From: Atlantibacter subterraneus
GTDB taxonomy: Bacteria > Pseudomonadota > Gammaproteobacteria > Enterobacterales > Enterobacteriaceae
Length of the DNA stretch: 64,000 nt
Strand: one strand, 5' to 3'
NCBI RefSeq assembly: GCF_027853245.1
Contig: NZ_JAPTZM010000007.1
Part shown: positions 1 to 8,530 of the stretch, piece by piece
Position numbering within the stretch: the first letter of the stretch is position 1
Layout of the letters: every line of letters begins with the position of its first letter
Notes under the pieces: model-generated
Seen by the model: only the letters and a program-made list of their open reading frames with translations
Databases searched by the model: none
Told to the model about the DNA's origin: nothing
Position numbers and translations under genes: made by a program

Positions 1-2
1 CG

Positions 3-239
3 AACCGGCTGCGTCAGGCGCTGCTCGGCTGGGAAGCGGAAGGCGATACCTGCGTGGTTACCCACGGCAATACGCTGGCAGGGCTGCTGTGGCTTCTGGA
101 TGGCGCGGATTTCCGTGTGCCCTTTACCCGCTACAGCCCGCACAATTGCAGTTACTCAACGCTGATTCGCCACGGCCAGTCGCTGGAGATCGAAAACTGG
201 GGTCTGGCAACCCATCTGCTGAACGGTAATCTGCTGTAA
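3..239 (+). CDS. Histidine phosphatase superfamily protein (phosphoglycerate mutase-like), 5' end outside window
   Basis: Only the C-terminal 78 codons are present; the frame is open from base 3 to the TAA at 237-239, so the start lies outside the window. The segment VVTHGNTLAGLLW carries the second conserved histidine typical of the C-terminal half of histidine phosphatases (GpmB, CobC and relatives), where it helps bind and hydrolyse a phospho-substrate. The tail contains no membrane segment. Substrate cannot be told from this fragment. In E. coli the neighbour on this side of emrD is the tisB/istR-ivbL region, so this gene differs from the E. coli arrangement. Confidence 0.7.
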   Translation, partial: NRLRQALLGWEAEGDTCVVTHGNTLAGLLWLLDGADFRVPFTRYSPHNCSYSTLIRHGQSLEIENWGLATHLLNGNLL

Positions 240-407
240 TCTGGCGCTTTCTGGCAATATTTGTTGCCGAAAGGCGTTTACATCCCGCCCCTCCCTGTCG
301 CCCGCGATGATCTGGCGATATCTCTGTATTGTGGTAGATTCCTCTCGCTTTTAAGTGCTATCCAGAAAAACACTCCATCTTAAAAATAAGAAACCATCTT
401 TATCGCT

Positions 408-1592
408 ATGAAAAAGCTGACGAACTCTCATCTGCTGTTAATGCTGATTATGCTGATTGCCGTCGGGCAAATGGCGCAAACTATTTATATCCCGGCGATC
501 GCCGATATGGCCCGCGATTTACAGGTGCGTGAAGGCGCGATGCAAAGCGTTATGGCCGCCTATTTACTGACTTACGGCCTTTCGCAGCTGGTTTATGGCC
601 CGATCTCAGACCGCATTGGCCGCCGCCCCGTTATCCTGGTGGGGATGAGCATTTTTATGCTGGCCACGCTGATTGCGCTGCGTACCAGCAGTTTACCGGT
701 GCTGATCGCCGCCAGTGCGTTACAGGGCATGGGCACCGGCGTGGCGGGCGTGATGGCGCGCACCATGCCGCGCGACCTGTTTGAAGGTTCGGCGCTGCGC
801 CATGCCAATAGCCTGTTAAATATGGGTATTTTAGTCAGCCCGCTGCTTGCGCCGCTGATTGGCGGCGTGCTGGATACGTTCTGGGGCTGGCGCGCCTGCT
901 TTGCGTTTTTACTGGCGCTGTGCGTGATGGTCACCTTCAGCATGGCGCGCTGGATGCCGGAAACTCGACCGGCGCAGGCCCCACGCACCCGGCTGATCGC
1001 CAGCTATAAAACCCTGTTCGGCAACGCCGCGTTTAACTGCTTTTTACTGATGCTGATTGGTGGGCTGGCGGGTATTGCGGTATTTGAAGCCTGCGCCGGG
1101 GTGTTGATGGGCGCGGTGCTGGGGCTGAACAGCATGGTGGTTAGCGTGCTGTTCATTCTACCTATCCCGGCGGCGTTTTTTGGCGCGTGGTACGCAGGCC
1201 GCCAGAATAAACGCTTTGCCTCGCTGATGTGGCAATCGGTAATGAGTTGCCTGCTGGCCGGCGTATTGATGTGGCTCCCCGGCTGGTTCGGCATCATGAA
1301 TATCTGGACGCTACTGTTACCCGCCACGCTGTTTTTCTTTGGCGCGGGGATGCTGTTCCCCCTCGCCACCACCGGCGCGATGGAGCCGTTTCCATTCCTG
1401 GCTGGCACCGCTGGCGCGCTGGTCGGCGGCCTGCAAAACGTGGGTTCCGGGTTGCTGGCCTGGTTCTCCGCGCTGCTACCGCAAACCGGGCAAGGCAGCC
1501 TGGGTATGTTGATGACGGCGATGGGCGGCGTGATTCTGCTGTGCTGGCTGCCGCTGGCGCATCGCGAGCAGCAGCAGAGCCATCTGGTTTAA
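408..1592 (+). CDS. emrD: Multidrug efflux MFS transporter EmrD
   Basis: This is a 394-residue inner-membrane protein of the major facilitator superfamily, the same length as E. coli EmrD and nearly collinear with it. EmrD exports amphipathic compounds such as uncouplers and detergents using the proton gradient. MFS motif A is visible at about residues 64-74 (GPISDRIGRRP) between TM2 and TM3, and the rest is hydrophobic with about 12 expected TM helices. The gene is monocistronic and converges on yidG, overlapping its end by 4 bases. No strong Shine-Dalgarno is visible; the start is chosen by alignment to the E. coli N-terminus. Confidence 0.96.
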   Translation: MKKLTNSHLLLMLIMLIAVGQMAQTIYIPAIADMARDLQVREGAMQSVMAAYLLTYGLSQLVYGPISDRIGRRPVILVGMSIFMLATLIALRTSSLPVLIAASALQGMGTGVAGVMARTMPRDLFEGSALRHANSLLNMGILVSPLLAPLIGGVLDTFWGWRACFAFLLALCVMVTFSMARWMPETRPAQAPRTRLIASYKTLFGNAAFNCFLLMLIGGLAGIAVFEACAGVLMGAVLGLNSMVVSVLFILPIPAAFFGAWYAGRQNKRFASLMWQSVMSCLLAGVLMWLPGWFGIMNIWTLLLPATLFFFGAGMLFPLATTGAMEPFPFLAGTAGALVGGLQNVGSGLLAWFSALLPQTGQGSLGMLMTAMGGVILLCWLPLAHREQQQSHLV

Positions 1593-1927
1593 CCCAACAG
1601 CGTCAGGATGTTATGCAGGTGGGATACGCAAAACAGCAGCGCCAGCATCACCACCGCCAGGGCAATAAGCAATTTGCCGCGCAGCGAACGGCGGTCTGAA
1701 AAGTCGCAGCGCGCAATGTCCATCAGGTTGCGTTTATGAACAAACACATAAATCAGCGCGCTGACCAGCGCCATGATCGCTAAGGACAGCCAGAACAGCG
1801 CCCCTGCCTGATACCAGCTGTGGCGCAGCGCTAACGCCAGCAGCGCGCCATAGCCCAGCAGGGTGCGCAGCCAGGCCAGCGAGGTGCGCTCGGGCTGTAA
1901 CCCCGGATCGCGCTGCGGGTCAACCAC
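1589..1927 (-). CDS. yidG: DUF202 family inner-membrane protein YidG
   Basis: A 112-residue membrane protein of the DUF202 family, with the family signature near the N-terminus (QPERTSLAWLRT) followed by three predicted TM helices. Its function is unknown. It begins with GTG at 1925-1927 inside the end of yidH (8-base overlap), so the two are probably translationally coupled. E. coli YidG has a few more N-terminal residues; no better upstream start is visible. Its 3' end overlaps the convergent emrD stop by 4 bases, with no room for a separate terminator. Confidence 0.88.
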   Translation of the reverse strand: MVDPQRDPGLQPERTSLAWLRTLLGYGALLALALRHSWYQAGALFWLSLAIMALVSALIYVFVHKRNLMDIARCDFSDRRSLRGKLLIALAVVMLALLFCVSHLHNILTLLG

Positions 1928-2267
1928 CGAGTATCACCATCGCTATCACCACTGCCGCAATCAGCATCATGGCGACGCTGATGGTTTTCAGGCTGCGGGT
2001 ATAAACAAAATCCTGCTTCAGGCGCATCGCCTTTTCATTGTTCAGCCAGCGCAAATAGCCGTACAGCGCGATGCCGCCGGAAAAAAGACACAGCATTAGC
2101 GACATGATTTCCCGTACCAGCGGCGTGGCTAGCTCCGGAGCAAGCTGATCGAGCCCTACCCCCGCCGCCAGGAACCCCAGCGCGGTGCGGATCCAGGCCA
2201 AAAATGTGCGCTCATTGGCGAGTGAGAAACGGTAATCCGGCGCTTCTCCGATCTGCGAAATTTTCAT
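1920..2267 (-). CDS. yidH: DUF202 family inner-membrane protein YidH
   Basis: A 115-residue paralogue of YidG, also DUF202, with the N-terminal motif NERTFLAWIRTALGF and three TM helices. Function is not established. Two in-frame ATGs exist, at 2273 and 2267. An AAGGA Shine-Dalgarno directly abuts the first but lies 6 bases from the second, and the second gives exactly the E. coli length, so I start at 2267. It forms a two-gene unit with yidG and is separated from upstream yidE by an intrinsic terminator. Confidence 0.92.
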   Translation of the reverse strand: MKISQIGEAPDYRFSLANERTFLAWIRTALGFLAAGVGLDQLAPELATPLVREIMSLMLCLFSGGIALYGYLRWLNNEKAMRLKQDFVYTRSLKTISVAMMLIAAVVIAMVILGG

Positions 2268-2332
2268 GTTCATTCCTTATGCCCGGCACGACGAAGCCGG
2301 AAATATTTTATAGCCTGGCATTATTTTATCGA

Positions 2333-2366
2333 TAAAAAAACCGGCGCTGTTAACGCCGGTTTTTGA
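2333..2366 (-). terminator. Intrinsic terminator after yidE
   Basis: Inverted repeat AACCGGCG (2339-2346) / CGCCGGTT (2354-2361) with a 7-base loop. The plus-strand A-run at 2334-2340 is a U-run in the minus transcript, so it ends the yidE message 18 bases beyond the stop codon. A shorter T-run lies on the other side. Confidence 0.85.
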
Positions 2367-2383
2367 GGGGGGAAAGACGCGCG

Positions 2384-4045
2384 TTATCCCATTCCCCAGA
2401 ACAGCACCGCCAGCAACTGTGGCGTGATGATGCGTAAAAACATCACCAGCGGATAAACCGTGGCATAAGAGAGCGCCGCCGCACCGCTGGTCGCGTGAAG
2501 GTTATTGGCGAACGCCAGCGCGGGCGGATCGGTCATCGAACCTGCCAGCATCCCGCACAAGGTCAGATAGTTCATGCGGGCGAAGATCCGAGCCAGCAGG
2601 CCAACGGTGATTAACGGCACGGCGGTGATCATCACGCCATAGGCAATCCAGCTGACGCCGCTGCCAGCCAGCAGCGTATCGACAAAATCGCCGCCGGATT
2701 TCAGTCCTACCACCGACAGGAACAGCACAATCCCCAGTTCACGCAGGGCGAGGTTAGCGCTGGGCGGCATAAACCAGTACAGCTTGCCGATGGTGCCGAT
2801 ACGCCCCAGGATCAGCGCCATAATCAGCGGCCCGCCCGCCAGGCCCAGCCGCAGCGCCGCCGGGAAACCGGGGATAAACAGCGGGATAGAGCCTAACAGC
2901 ACGCCCAGCCCAATACCGATAAACACTGGCAGCATCTGCACCTGCTGCAATTTTTGCTGGGCGTTGCCCACTTCCGCCGCCACGGCGTCGATAGAGGCCG
3001 GGCGCCCCACCAGATTTAAAATATCGCCAAATTGCAGGCTGGCATTGCTACTTGCCACCAGCTCCACCCCGGCGCGGTTAAGCCGCGAGATCACCACGTC
3101 ATAACGCTGTTTAAATTGCAGATCGCGGATTTTCTTGCCGAACACTTTTTCATTGGTCACCACCACCCGCTCAACGCGCAATTCGGTGCCGTGAGTCGAC
3201 AGCGAGGTATCCACTTCTTTGCCGATCACCAGCTGTGCGTTGTGCAAATCGTTTTCGCGCCCTACCAGATGCAGTAAATCGCCGATTTGAATGACGGTGG
3301 TGGGCGACGGCACCATCAGCACATCTTCACGCTTCAACCGCGAACAGATAATGGTGTCGCTATTCAGGATCGGGACATCCTGAATTGCCAGCATATTGAG
3401 GTTCGGGTTTTCGACGCGAATATTAATGGTATGCAGTTGGGCATGGCTGAAGCCGTTGCTGGCGTCGTGCTGGGCCGCTTCGTGGTCGACGTTGATGCGA
3501 AAGACCATGCGGATCAGCCACATGGTCAGCAAAATACCGCAAATGCCAAACGGATAAGCCATGGCGTAGCTCATCCCCATTTGATCAACGATAGCGGTCG
3601 GCGTGCCCAAATCCGAAAGGATCTGTTGCCCGGCACCCAGCGCAGGCGTGTTGGTGACCGCGCCGGAGAAAATCCCCAGCACCACCGGCAGGGGGATATC
3701 AAACAGCTTATGGAGAACGGCGGTGACCACGCCGCCGAGCACCACAATCAGAATCGCGAACAAATTAAGCCGCAGCCCGGAAACGCGCAGTGAGGAGAAG
3801 AAGCCCGGACCGACCTGGATGCCTATCGTATACACGAACAGGATCAGCCCAAATTCCTGGATGAAATGAAGCATATGGCCGTTAAGGCCAATCCCGGCCT
3901 GCTCGACAAAATGACCGACGATAATGCCGCCAAACAGCACGCCGCCGATACCAAGCCCGACCCCGCGAATTTTGACATTGCCGATCCATAACCCCACTAC
4001 CGCCACCAGCGCCAGGATCGAAACCGTTAACGCTATCTCACTCAT
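2384..4045 (-). CDS. yidE: Putative transporter YidE (AspT/YbjL family)
   Basis: A 553-residue inner-membrane protein, the length of E. coli YidE. It has two membrane blocks (about residues 1-185 and 370-553), the duplicated AspT/YidE/YbjL domain. They flank a soluble centre with two TrkA_C-type regulatory domains (about 200-280 and 285-362, for example QIGDLLHLVGRENDL and QFGDILNLVGRP). TrkA_C domains usually bind small ligands and gate transport. Substrate is unknown. The gene is transcribed alone, with a terminator behind it. Confidence 0.95.
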   Translation of the reverse strand: MSEIALTVSILALVAVVGLWIGNVKIRGVGLGIGGVLFGGIIVGHFVEQAGIGLNGHMLHFIQEFGLILFVYTIGIQVGPGFFSSLRVSGLRLNLFAILIVVLGGVVTAVLHKLFDIPLPVVLGIFSGAVTNTPALGAGQQILSDLGTPTAIVDQMGMSYAMAYPFGICGILLTMWLIRMVFRINVDHEAAQHDASNGFSHAQLHTINIRVENPNLNMLAIQDVPILNSDTIICSRLKREDVLMVPSPTTVIQIGDLLHLVGRENDLHNAQLVIGKEVDTSLSTHGTELRVERVVVTNEKVFGKKIRDLQFKQRYDVVISRLNRAGVELVASSNASLQFGDILNLVGRPASIDAVAAEVGNAQQKLQQVQMLPVFIGIGLGVLLGSIPLFIPGFPAALRLGLAGGPLIMALILGRIGTIGKLYWFMPPSANLALRELGIVLFLSVVGLKSGGDFVDTLLAGSGVSWIAYGVMITAVPLITVGLLARIFARMNYLTLCGMLAGSMTDPPALAFANNLHATSGAAALSYATVYPLVMFLRIITPQLLAVLFWGMG

Positions 4046-4161
4046 ACCGATTCCCTGTGAAACACACGATTGTTATCCGGGATTCTGGCAGAGCTATAGC
4101 GGAATGAATGGGGGTTAGCGCACAGTTTGCGGGGGGATGTACTACGATTGGGGTAGTTCGA

Positions 4162-4194
4162 AGAGGCGCGCTCCCGAAGTGGGGAGCGCGCGGT
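4162..4194 (-). terminator. Hairpin behind ibpB, possible terminator
   Basis: GCGCGCTCCC and GGGAGCGCGC form a ten-base-pair GC-rich stem a few bases after the ibpB stop. No clear U-run follows in the minus transcript, so it may instead stabilise the 3' end of the message or act with Rho. Confidence 0.45.
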
Positions 4195-4199
4195 ACGGA

Positions 4200-4628
4200 T
4201 TAGCTATTTAGCGCGGGGCGTTCGCTGATGGCGATACGCTGCGGCGCGATGGCTTCCGGGATATGGCGCACCAGGTCGATATGCAACAGGCCGTTGTTGA
4301 AGGTGGCACCGGAAACTTCCATATGCTCGGCCAGGGTGAAGCTCAGGTTAAACGGTTGAGTCACCAAACCCTGATGCAGCCACTTCGGCTCCTGTTCCGG
4401 CTTCTCCGGGGTGCCTTTTACGGTCAGGCGCGTGCCTTCGAGCTGGATATCTAAATCCTGCTGACGGAACCCGGCCACCGCCAGGGTGATGCGGTAGTGG
4501 TTATCATCGCTTTTTTCGATGTTGTACGGGGGAAACGTCTGGGTTTCCGCAGTGCTTTGCAGCGCATTAGCCAGTTTGTCGAAACCAATCCACTGGCGCA
4601 GAAGCGGGGATAAATCGTAGTTACGCAT
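4200..4628 (-). CDS. ibpB: Small heat-shock protein IbpB
   Basis: A 142-residue cytoplasmic small heat-shock protein. With IbpA it coats unfolding proteins in aggregates and keeps them accessible to DnaK and ClpB. The alpha-crystallin (Hsp20) domain spans roughly residues 35-125, including the AVAGFRQQDLDI region. It shares the start MRN-DLSPL with IbpA, reflecting gene duplication. It is the second gene of an ibpAB operon, 107 bases after ibpA, and its Shine-Dalgarno (AAGGAG) sits in a hairpin that probably acts as its own RNA thermometer. Confidence 0.97.
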   Translation of the reverse strand: MRNYDLSPLLRQWIGFDKLANALQSTAETQTFPPYNIEKSDDNHYRITLAVAGFRQQDLDIQLEGTRLTVKGTPEKPEQEPKWLHQGLVTQPFNLSFTLAEHMEVSGATFNNGLLHIDLVRHIPEAIAPQRIAISERPALNS

Positions 4629-4735
4629 GGTTATTCTCCTTCAATGAAGCGAGTAAATACCTGCAAGCTCACGCTCGCAGTGTGCTCCCAATCGGCAAGC
4701 ACGGGGATTAAGGCCGCGCGGCGCGGCCCAGGGAA
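4629..4735 (-). promoter_or_regulatory. ibpA-ibpB spacer: GC hairpin and ROSE-like RNA thermometer for ibpB
   Basis: In the minus transcript a GC-rich inverted repeat (GGCCGCGC / GCGCGGCC) follows the ibpA stop and may act as a partial terminator. Closer to ibpB, the tract CGCTTCATTGAAGGAG lets CUUC pair with GAAG so that the AAGGAG ribosome site is partly masked. This resembles the heat-melted ROSE-type element described for E. coli ibpB. Structure is inferred by eye, not folded computationally. Confidence 0.6.
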
Positions 4736-5149
4736 TTAGTTGATTTCGATACGACGCGGTTTATTCGCTTCCGGAATGACGCGTTCTAAATCGATATACA
4801 GCAGGCCATTAACCAGGTTCGCGCCGCGAACGTGGATGTTTTCAGCCAGCTGGAATTTGCGCTCAAAGTTGCGCTCGGCGATACCCTGGTAAAGATAGGT
4901 ACGCTCTTTCTGTTCAGCTGCGTGCGCGCCCTTCACCACCAGCATGTTGTCCTGGGCAGTGATTTCCAGCTCGCTCTCGGCGAAACCGGCGACGGCAATC
5001 GCAATGCGGTAATGGTTTTCATCAACCAGCTCTACGTTGTACGGAGGGTAGCCGCCGTTGCTTTGGCTCTGGTTGTTTTCCAGCAGGTTGAACAGGCGGT
5101 CAAAACCAATTGCGGAACGGTACAGCGGGGAGAGATCGAAATTACGCAT
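4736..5149 (-). CDS. ibpA: Small heat-shock protein IbpA
   Basis: A 137-residue small heat-shock protein, the same length as E. coli IbpA and almost identical in the N-terminal part (MRNFDLSPLYRSAIGFDRLF). The Hsp20 domain covers about residues 35-125; the C-terminal tail keeps the I-x-I-type motif (RRIEIN) used in oligomer contacts. It binds aggregating proteins and is the lead gene of ibpAB. A sigma-32 promoter and a ROSE RNA thermometer lie upstream, giving heat control of both transcription and translation. Confidence 0.98.
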   Translation of the reverse strand: MRNFDLSPLYRSAIGFDRLFNLLENNQSQSNGGYPPYNVELVDENHYRIAIAVAGFAESELEITAQDNMLVVKGAHAAEQKERTYLYQGIAERNFERKFQLAENIHVRGANLVNGLLYIDLERVIPEANKPRRIEIN

Positions 5150-5235
5150 AAAAATAAGCTCCTGAAATCAGCGAGAAATTGTTTGCCTTCCCGGCGGGAC
5201 AGGCGGTAAGTCACAACGTCCTGTCGGCACGTCTT
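5150..5235 (-). ncRNA. ROSE-type RNA thermometer in the ibpA 5' UTR
   Basis: The leader just before ibpA contains TCGCT followed by the sequestered Shine-Dalgarno AGGAGC (5158-5163 on plus as GCTCCT), the arrangement of ROSE elements: a U(U/C)GCU motif pairing imperfectly with the ribosome site so that the helix melts on heating. An upstream hairpin, CCGCCTGTCCCGCCGGG-like, precedes it. The location and motif match the E. coli ibpA thermometer; boundaries are approximate. Confidence 0.7.
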
Positions 5236-5252
5236 CGATGACTGTATTCCTA

Positions 5253-5280
5253 AAATGGTGGTGCAGGTCGCCGTTTCAAG
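5253..5280 (-). promoter_or_regulatory. Sigma-32 (heat-shock) promoter of ibpAB
   Basis: On the minus strand CTTGAAA (5274-5280) is followed, after about 13 bases, by CCACCATTT (5253-5261). This fits the sigma-32 consensus CTTGAAA - 11 to 16 bases - CCCCATNT with one clear departure in the -10 element. It lies about 100 bases upstream of ibpA, leaving room for the RNA thermometer. Confidence 0.75.
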
Positions 5281-5446
5281 TCTTAAAACCGATCATTTTT
5301 TGTTGGTTTACGTTTCTTTGCGTAGACTGGTTTTAGCGCAATGGGAAAAAGCCGATTAAGTGACATAACCGCAGCCTGCGGGGATGGGGAGAAAACGATG
5401 TCTCCGCTTGATCGATACGATGCCACGACTGTAGATAACAACCACA

Positions 5447-5773
5447 ATGAAAACTTTGATACGAATTTTGCTGTTTAGCTACACGCTCACCCTACTGGGC
5501 GGCTGCTCCAGCGTGATGACGCATACCGGCGGCGGTGAGAAAGGCGTCTATCCCGGAACGCGCACCAGCGCCGCGCACCTTGGCGATGATAATATCAGCT
5601 GGGGCTTTAAACCGTTGATCGCACTGGACTTACCTTTTACCGTGGTGATGGACACGATTTTATTACCCTGGGACATCTTTCGTACCGATAAATCAGTAAA
5701 GTCGCGTGTTGAGGAGAGTGAAAAGAAGAATCACGCCGTTAACAGCGTGATCCCTCCGGCAAATTATTTATGA
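5447..5773 (+). CDS. yidQ: DUF1375 lipoprotein YidQ
   Basis: A 108-residue small lipoprotein of the YceK/YidQ (DUF1375) family. A short signal peptide ends in a lipobox LLGGC with the acylated cysteine at residue 20; the next residues are Ser-Ser, not Asp, so outer-membrane sorting is likely. The core DLPFTVVMDTILLPWDI is the conserved family hallmark. Function is unknown. It is divergent from ibpA and converges on yidR, overlapping its 3' end by 10 bases. Confidence 0.9.
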   Translation: MKTLIRILLFSYTLTLLGGCSSVMTHTGGGEKGVYPGTRTSAAHLGDDNISWGFKPLIALDLPFTVVMDTILLPWDIFRTDKSVKSRVEESEKKNHAVNSVIPPANYL

Positions 5774-7023
5774 CCGGTTTCCGCCATCCAAAGCTGCTGA
5801 TAACCGTCTTTATGCGCCATCCAGGCCACGTTTTTTCCGTCCGGTGAAAAGACCACCGCGTCCCCAGAAGGTGAATGCCGCTGCGTCAGCGGCGTAATCG
5901 CGCCGGTTTTTGCGTCACACAGCACCACGCTACCCTGCTGAATAAAACCAAGCCACTCACCGCTCGGGTGCCAGTTAAACGCCGATTCCACGCCCGCTTC
6001 GCCAGCGGTTAACTGCTGCGGCTCACCGCCGTTTGGCGAGATCAGCCACAGCTGCACCACGCCCCGTTCATCACGCATTAAAAATGCGATGGCATCGCCT
6101 TGTGGATTGCTACGCACCCAGTGGCGCGGGGTCGTCGCCAGACCAGGATATGCACGAGAATGCGTGAAGGTTAGCCGCCGCTGGACCACGCCCGCAGGCG
6201 GCGCGGGCAGCGTGGTTTCTGTGCCTGCAAGCGGCTCAGCGCCAGCCTGTTTCCAGTCGGCTTCTTGCTCCGGCAAATCGACAATAAACAGTTCGGGGAT
6301 TTTCTCGCCCGTCGCGCTGCGCGTATCGCCAATAAACGCCAGCGCGCGGCGTTGCACGCTGCCATCCGGCTTGCGATAGCCGTGTGCGCCCACCCAGCCC
6401 TCTTCATAGGCGCGGTTGATGTCATCGCTGCCCGGTTTTGGGGCTGGCGTAGTACGGCTGACTAACGCGCACCAGTATTGCCCGGCGTATTCACGGGGAT
6501 GAACGCAGGGCGGCGTCACCGGGCCGAAAGGCAGCGCCACACCGACGTTACGTAAATCGAGCGCCGCATCGTACTCATGCAGCACATGATCGTTATAGGT
6601 AAAGCTCACCCATTCACCGTCCGGGCTGAATACATGCACATGGCTACCACCGCGCAGCGCGCCGGGAGTAAACGGCGGGGTAATATCCATGGCATCCAGG
6701 TTATGGGCGATGCCGTTTTCCAGCATCACGCCGCGACGATGGTGGAAATCATACTGCCAGCCTGCGTCCGGGTTTTCCGGGCCGTGGATAAACACATACT
6801 GTGCTTTCTGCGGGTTTACCGTCACCACGCCGACATTCGCACCCCCGGTCGCCCGGTAGAGCACATCCACCTCCCCCGTCTCGACATTAACCCGCTCAAT
6901 GGTTTCACCGGTAAATGACGCGCCGGACGGACGCACGTCAAACGCCAGCCAGCGGCTGTCCGGCGTCCAGGTATTGATATTGGTGAGCTGATGGTGACGG
7001 GGGGCAAAAGTGAGTTGTTTCAT
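5764..7023 (-). CDS. yidR: TolB-like beta-propeller protein YidR (DUF3748)
   Basis: A 419-residue protein matching E. coli YidR along its length. It contains WD40-like/TolB-type propeller repeats (for example NTWTPDSRWLAFDVRPSG, FSPDGEWVSFTYN, HPSGEWLGFI, FSPDGKNVAWMAHKDG). No signal peptide is evident at MKQLTFAPRHH, so a cytoplasmic location is likely. Function is unknown. It is a single gene facing away from dgoT's terminator and converging on yidQ. Confidence 0.92.
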   Translation of the reverse strand: MKQLTFAPRHHQLTNINTWTPDSRWLAFDVRPSGASFTGETIERVNVETGEVDVLYRATGGANVGVVTVNPQKAQYVFIHGPENPDAGWQYDFHHRRGVMLENGIAHNLDAMDITPPFTPGALRGGSHVHVFSPDGEWVSFTYNDHVLHEYDAALDLRNVGVALPFGPVTPPCVHPREYAGQYWCALVSRTTPAPKPGSDDINRAYEEGWVGAHGYRKPDGSVQRRALAFIGDTRSATGEKIPELFIVDLPEQEADWKQAGAEPLAGTETTLPAPPAGVVQRRLTFTHSRAYPGLATTPRHWVRSNPQGDAIAFLMRDERGVVQLWLISPNGGEPQQLTAGEAGVESAFNWHPSGEWLGFIQQGSVVLCDAKTGAITPLTQRHSPSGDAVVFSPDGKNVAWMAHKDGYQQLWMAETGHK

Positions 7024-7067
7024 AGACAGGCTCGTTCAGATGGCGGTAATGCCCATCATAGTACGCT

Positions 7068-7105
7068 AAAAAAACAGACGCCCGATGGCAGGCGTCTGAT
7101 TTTAT
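7068..7105 (-). terminator. Intrinsic terminator after dgoT
   Basis: CAGACGCC (7075-7082) pairs with GGCGTCTG (7091-7098) around an 8-base loop. The plus-strand A-run at 7068-7074 gives a U-run in the minus transcript. It closes the dgo operon and insulates yidR. Confidence 0.9.
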
Positions 7106-8397
7106 TAACCGACCCGCTTCACATCCCCAACCAGCAAAATGTATGAGCAGGCACCCATCAGCGCCACCGCCGAGATATACACCAGCGCCGGGGCGAAGCC
7201 GTAACCCTGCGCTAAATAGCCCACGACCAGCGGCACCGTAATCCCGCCCAGGCCACCGACGAAGTTAAATACCCCGCCCGTCAAACCAATCAGGCGCATC
7301 GGCGCAAGTGAAGAAACCAGCGACCAGGTGATGGATGCAAATCCATTGCCGAAAAACGCCAGCGCCATCAGCGCCATAATCCACACCGGATCGTTAGTGT
7401 AGTTTGCGCCCATGATGCAGGTGGAAATCAACAACCCGCAGATAATCGGCGTTTTGCGCGCCACGCCCAGCGAATGCCCGCGTCGCACCAGCCGATCGGC
7501 GACCCAACCGGACAGCAGCACACCGAAAAAGGCCGCCAGGAACGGTACCGTGGTCATAAATCCGGCTTTTAATGCGGTAATGCCTTTTTCCTGGGTGAGG
7601 TAATTCGGGAACCAGGTCAGGAAAAACCACAGCGTCGAGGTCACGGCAAACTGGCCTAAATAAACGCCCAGTAATTTACGATGAAAAACCAGTTTCCAGT
7701 CGGCGCGGGTGAGCGGCATACGCGCTTTTTTCTCAACCGGCGCATCGCCATCCACCAGACCGCCGCCGTCGCGGATGTACTCCAGCTCCGCCTGGTTAAC
7801 GCCTTTGCTGCGGCGCGGCGGCTGATAGACTTTGATCCAGATAAACGACCAGATGATGCCGATGCCGCCGGTGACAATAAACACCCAGTGCCAGCTCATC
7901 AGCTCCTGAATCCAAATTAGCAGCGGCGTCAAAAACGCCAGGCCGACAAACTGCCCGGAGGTATAAAAGCCCACCGCCGAAGCACGCTCATGCTCCGGGA
8001 ACCAGCTGGTCACCATGCGGTTGTTGGTAGGAAACGCCGGGGCTTCAAATATGCCGGTGATAGCGCGTAAACCAATTAACGACAGCAATCCCGTGGCGAA
8101 GCCCTGGAACAGGGTCGCCACCGACCAGCCGAAAATGGCGATAAAATAGGTTAAACGCGACCCGACGCGATCCAAAAACCAGCCGCCGGGGATCTGGCAT
8201 AGCGTATATAACCAGGCAAAGGCGGAAAAGACGTAACCCATTTCCGCTTTGGTAATGCCGAACTCCTTCTGAATATGGGTAGAGGCCACCGCCAGGTTGG
8301 CGCGATCGACATAACAAATCACGACGGTAATAAAGATCATAACCAGCGTTAAATAGCGGCGGCGTGTAGGTTTCGCCGCAGTTACGGAAATATCCAT
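7105..8397 (-). CDS. dgoT: D-galactonate/proton symporter DgoT
   Basis: A 430-residue inner-membrane MFS transporter of the anion:cation symporter family, close to E. coli DgoT across its whole length. It takes up D-galactonate with protons. MFS motif A is visible near residues 71-81 (GGWFLDRVGSR). The acidic residues D31 and E118 appear to correspond to the two acids implicated in proton coupling in DgoT structural work. It is the last gene of the dgo operon, 133 bases after dgoD. No frameshift or stop is seen, so uptake is predicted intact although downstream catabolic genes are missing. Confidence 0.96.
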   Translation of the reverse strand: MDISVTAAKPTRRRYLTLVMIFITVVICYVDRANLAVASTHIQKEFGITKAEMGYVFSAFAWLYTLCQIPGGWFLDRVGSRLTYFIAIFGWSVATLFQGFATGLLSLIGLRAITGIFEAPAFPTNNRMVTSWFPEHERASAVGFYTSGQFVGLAFLTPLLIWIQELMSWHWVFIVTGGIGIIWSFIWIKVYQPPRRSKGVNQAELEYIRDGGGLVDGDAPVEKKARMPLTRADWKLVFHRKLLGVYLGQFAVTSTLWFFLTWFPNYLTQEKGITALKAGFMTTVPFLAAFFGVLLSGWVADRLVRRGHSLGVARKTPIICGLLISTCIMGANYTNDPVWIMALMALAFFGNGFASITWSLVSSLAPMRLIGLTGGVFNFVGGLGGITVPLVVGYLAQGYGFAPALVYISAVALMGACSYILLVGDVKRVG

Positions 8398-8530
8398 AAT
8401 GTTCTGTCTCCAGATTTTGGCATGGCGAAGCCCCTCACCATGCCCTGTGAAATACAGAGGGTGATGTATCGAATTATTTTTTTACGGCTGTTACTGAGGC
8501 GTTTTTAATTCACTTTTGCTGAGCGCGTGA
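8398..8530 (-). other. dgoD-dgoT spacer with a hairpin
   Basis: The 133-base spacer contains an inverted repeat GGCATGG / CCATGCC (about 8418-8442) just before dgoT and a T-rich stretch near 8475-8482. It may tune dgoT expression relative to dgoD. No ORF or promoter is convincing. Confidence 0.35.

Noticed and set aside
5764..5773. Overlap of yidQ and yidR ends as a sign of frameshift
   Set aside because: Both proteins have full family length and normal C-termini; convergent overlaps of this size are ordinary.
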